A DNA stretch of 6,069 nucleotides from Methanoregula sp. (GTDB lineage: Archaea > Halobacteriota > Methanomicrobia > Methanomicrobiales > Methanospirillaceae): positions 1-6,069 of the forward strand of contig JAPKXT010000219.1 in NCBI GenBank assembly GCA_026394695.1, read 5' to 3'. This document shows, in pieces, positions 5,798-6,069 of this stretch (positions within the stretch are counted from its first letter, which is position 1; each line of letters opens with the position of its first letter). Position numbers and translations under genes: made by a program. The notes below the pieces were generated by a model. It searched no databases and was not told where the DNA came from. It saw only the letters and a program-made list of their open reading frames with translations.

Positions 5798-6069
5798 TTA
5801 CTTTCCGCGAGCCTTCTTCACACATCACGCACTATTCTGGCCAGGCTGGCGAATCGTATCAACTCCCTCTTCGTCGGTCTCAACGTCACCGGGCTTGAGC
5901 CCCATCGCCAGGTTCCATTACCGGGATCCTGCGGTGAACATCCCGCTGATACTGAAGTACTGGTTGATGGTGTCGACTGCACATACCGCACCGGCCCGGC
6001 GCTCTGCCGCAATCCCTGCCCCGGGTTTCTGGCGGAAGAGATCCCCGTTGGCTTTTGCGACAAAGAACG
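5798..6069 (-). pseudogene. Decayed 3' end of a flavodoxin / NADPH-dependent FMN reductase-family gene
   Basis: From the right edge the minus strand reads FFVAKANGDLFRQKPGAG, then RRAGAVCAVDTINQYFSISG and MFTAGSR, which is the typical C-terminal half of flavodoxin-fold FMN reductases of the iron-sulfur flavoprotein type in methanogens. TAA at 5920-5918 stands where such proteins have Tyr in GS.YWN. The same frame continues as WNLAMGLKPGDVETDEEG and VDTIR, again family-like. Near 5846-5850 the frame shifts by one inserted base, moving the expected SLARIVRDV into the next frame. A second shift, one missing base near 5819-5820, is needed to reach KKARGK and the final TAA at 5800-5798. One nonsense codon and two indels within about 110 bases indicate a pseudogene, although sequencing error could mimic part of this. 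The intact gene would bind FMN and move electrons in the cytoplasm. The 5' part is beyond the right edge. Confidence 0.8.

Noticed and set aside
5818..6063. 81-codon minus-strand frame as a separate gene
   Set aside because: Only its last residues (SLARIVRDV) are family-like; the rest is the wrong frame of the flavodoxin-family remnant, which reads better with two frame changes.
1..6069. CRISPR array, insertion sequence or rRNA/tRNA gene
   Set aside because: I saw no regularly spaced repeats, transposase-like protein, terminal inverted repeats or structural RNA signature in the window.

Overview
The window looks like a piece of a methanogenic archaeal chromosome, most likely Methanomicrobiales (Methanoregula / Methanosphaerula-like). 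The main reason is the leftmost protein, a secreted PEGA-domain surface protein whose N-terminal domain (GDTVWLFLTGPNLPANGV, RLDAGSYTVWVADGP) is typical of that order. The GC-rich codon use of the flanking genes and the absence of good Shine-Dalgarno sequences before several genes fit an archaeon. The genus is inference, not proof.

Layout: (1) 1-590, minus strand: 5' part of a secreted PEGA-domain surface protein that runs off the left edge. (2) 591-748: its GC-rich leader, containing a 14-bp perfect palindrome, and an AT-rich patch that may hold promoters for one or both directions. (3) 749-2848, plus strand: an AT-rich accessory block with three genes I cannot match to named genes: a 116-aa two-helix membrane protein, a 166-aa protein with one membrane-like helix, and a 377-aa HExxH zinc peptidase of the M48-like gluzincin type. 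The last two are 26 bases apart and probably form an operon. (4) 2849-3330: about 480 bases without a convincing gene, holding a terminator-like hairpin, a 12-bp palindrome and the upstream region of the next gene. (5) 3331-5772, plus strand: a complete 813-aa P2-like cation-transporting P-type ATPase with unusual membrane and nucleotide-site residues. (6) 5771-6069, minus strand: a terminator preceded by the decayed 3' end of a flavodoxin / NADPH-dependent FMN reductase-type gene carrying one in-frame stop and two frameshifts.

The base composition splits the window sharply. Sample 60-base lines I counted have 38/60 G+C in the surface-protein gene (301-360), 22/60 in the 116-aa gene (901-960), 20/60 in the 166-aa gene (1381-1440), 15/60 in the peptidase gene (2041-2100) and 37/60 in the ATPase gene (3661-3720). 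The simplest reading is that an AT-rich, horizontally acquired segment sits between ordinary host genes. No integrase, transposase, tRNA or clear flanking repeat is visible to show how it arrived. The most interesting content is the membrane-protein plus metallopeptidase pair, which has the look of a conflict or stress-response module, but nothing in the sequence proves that role.
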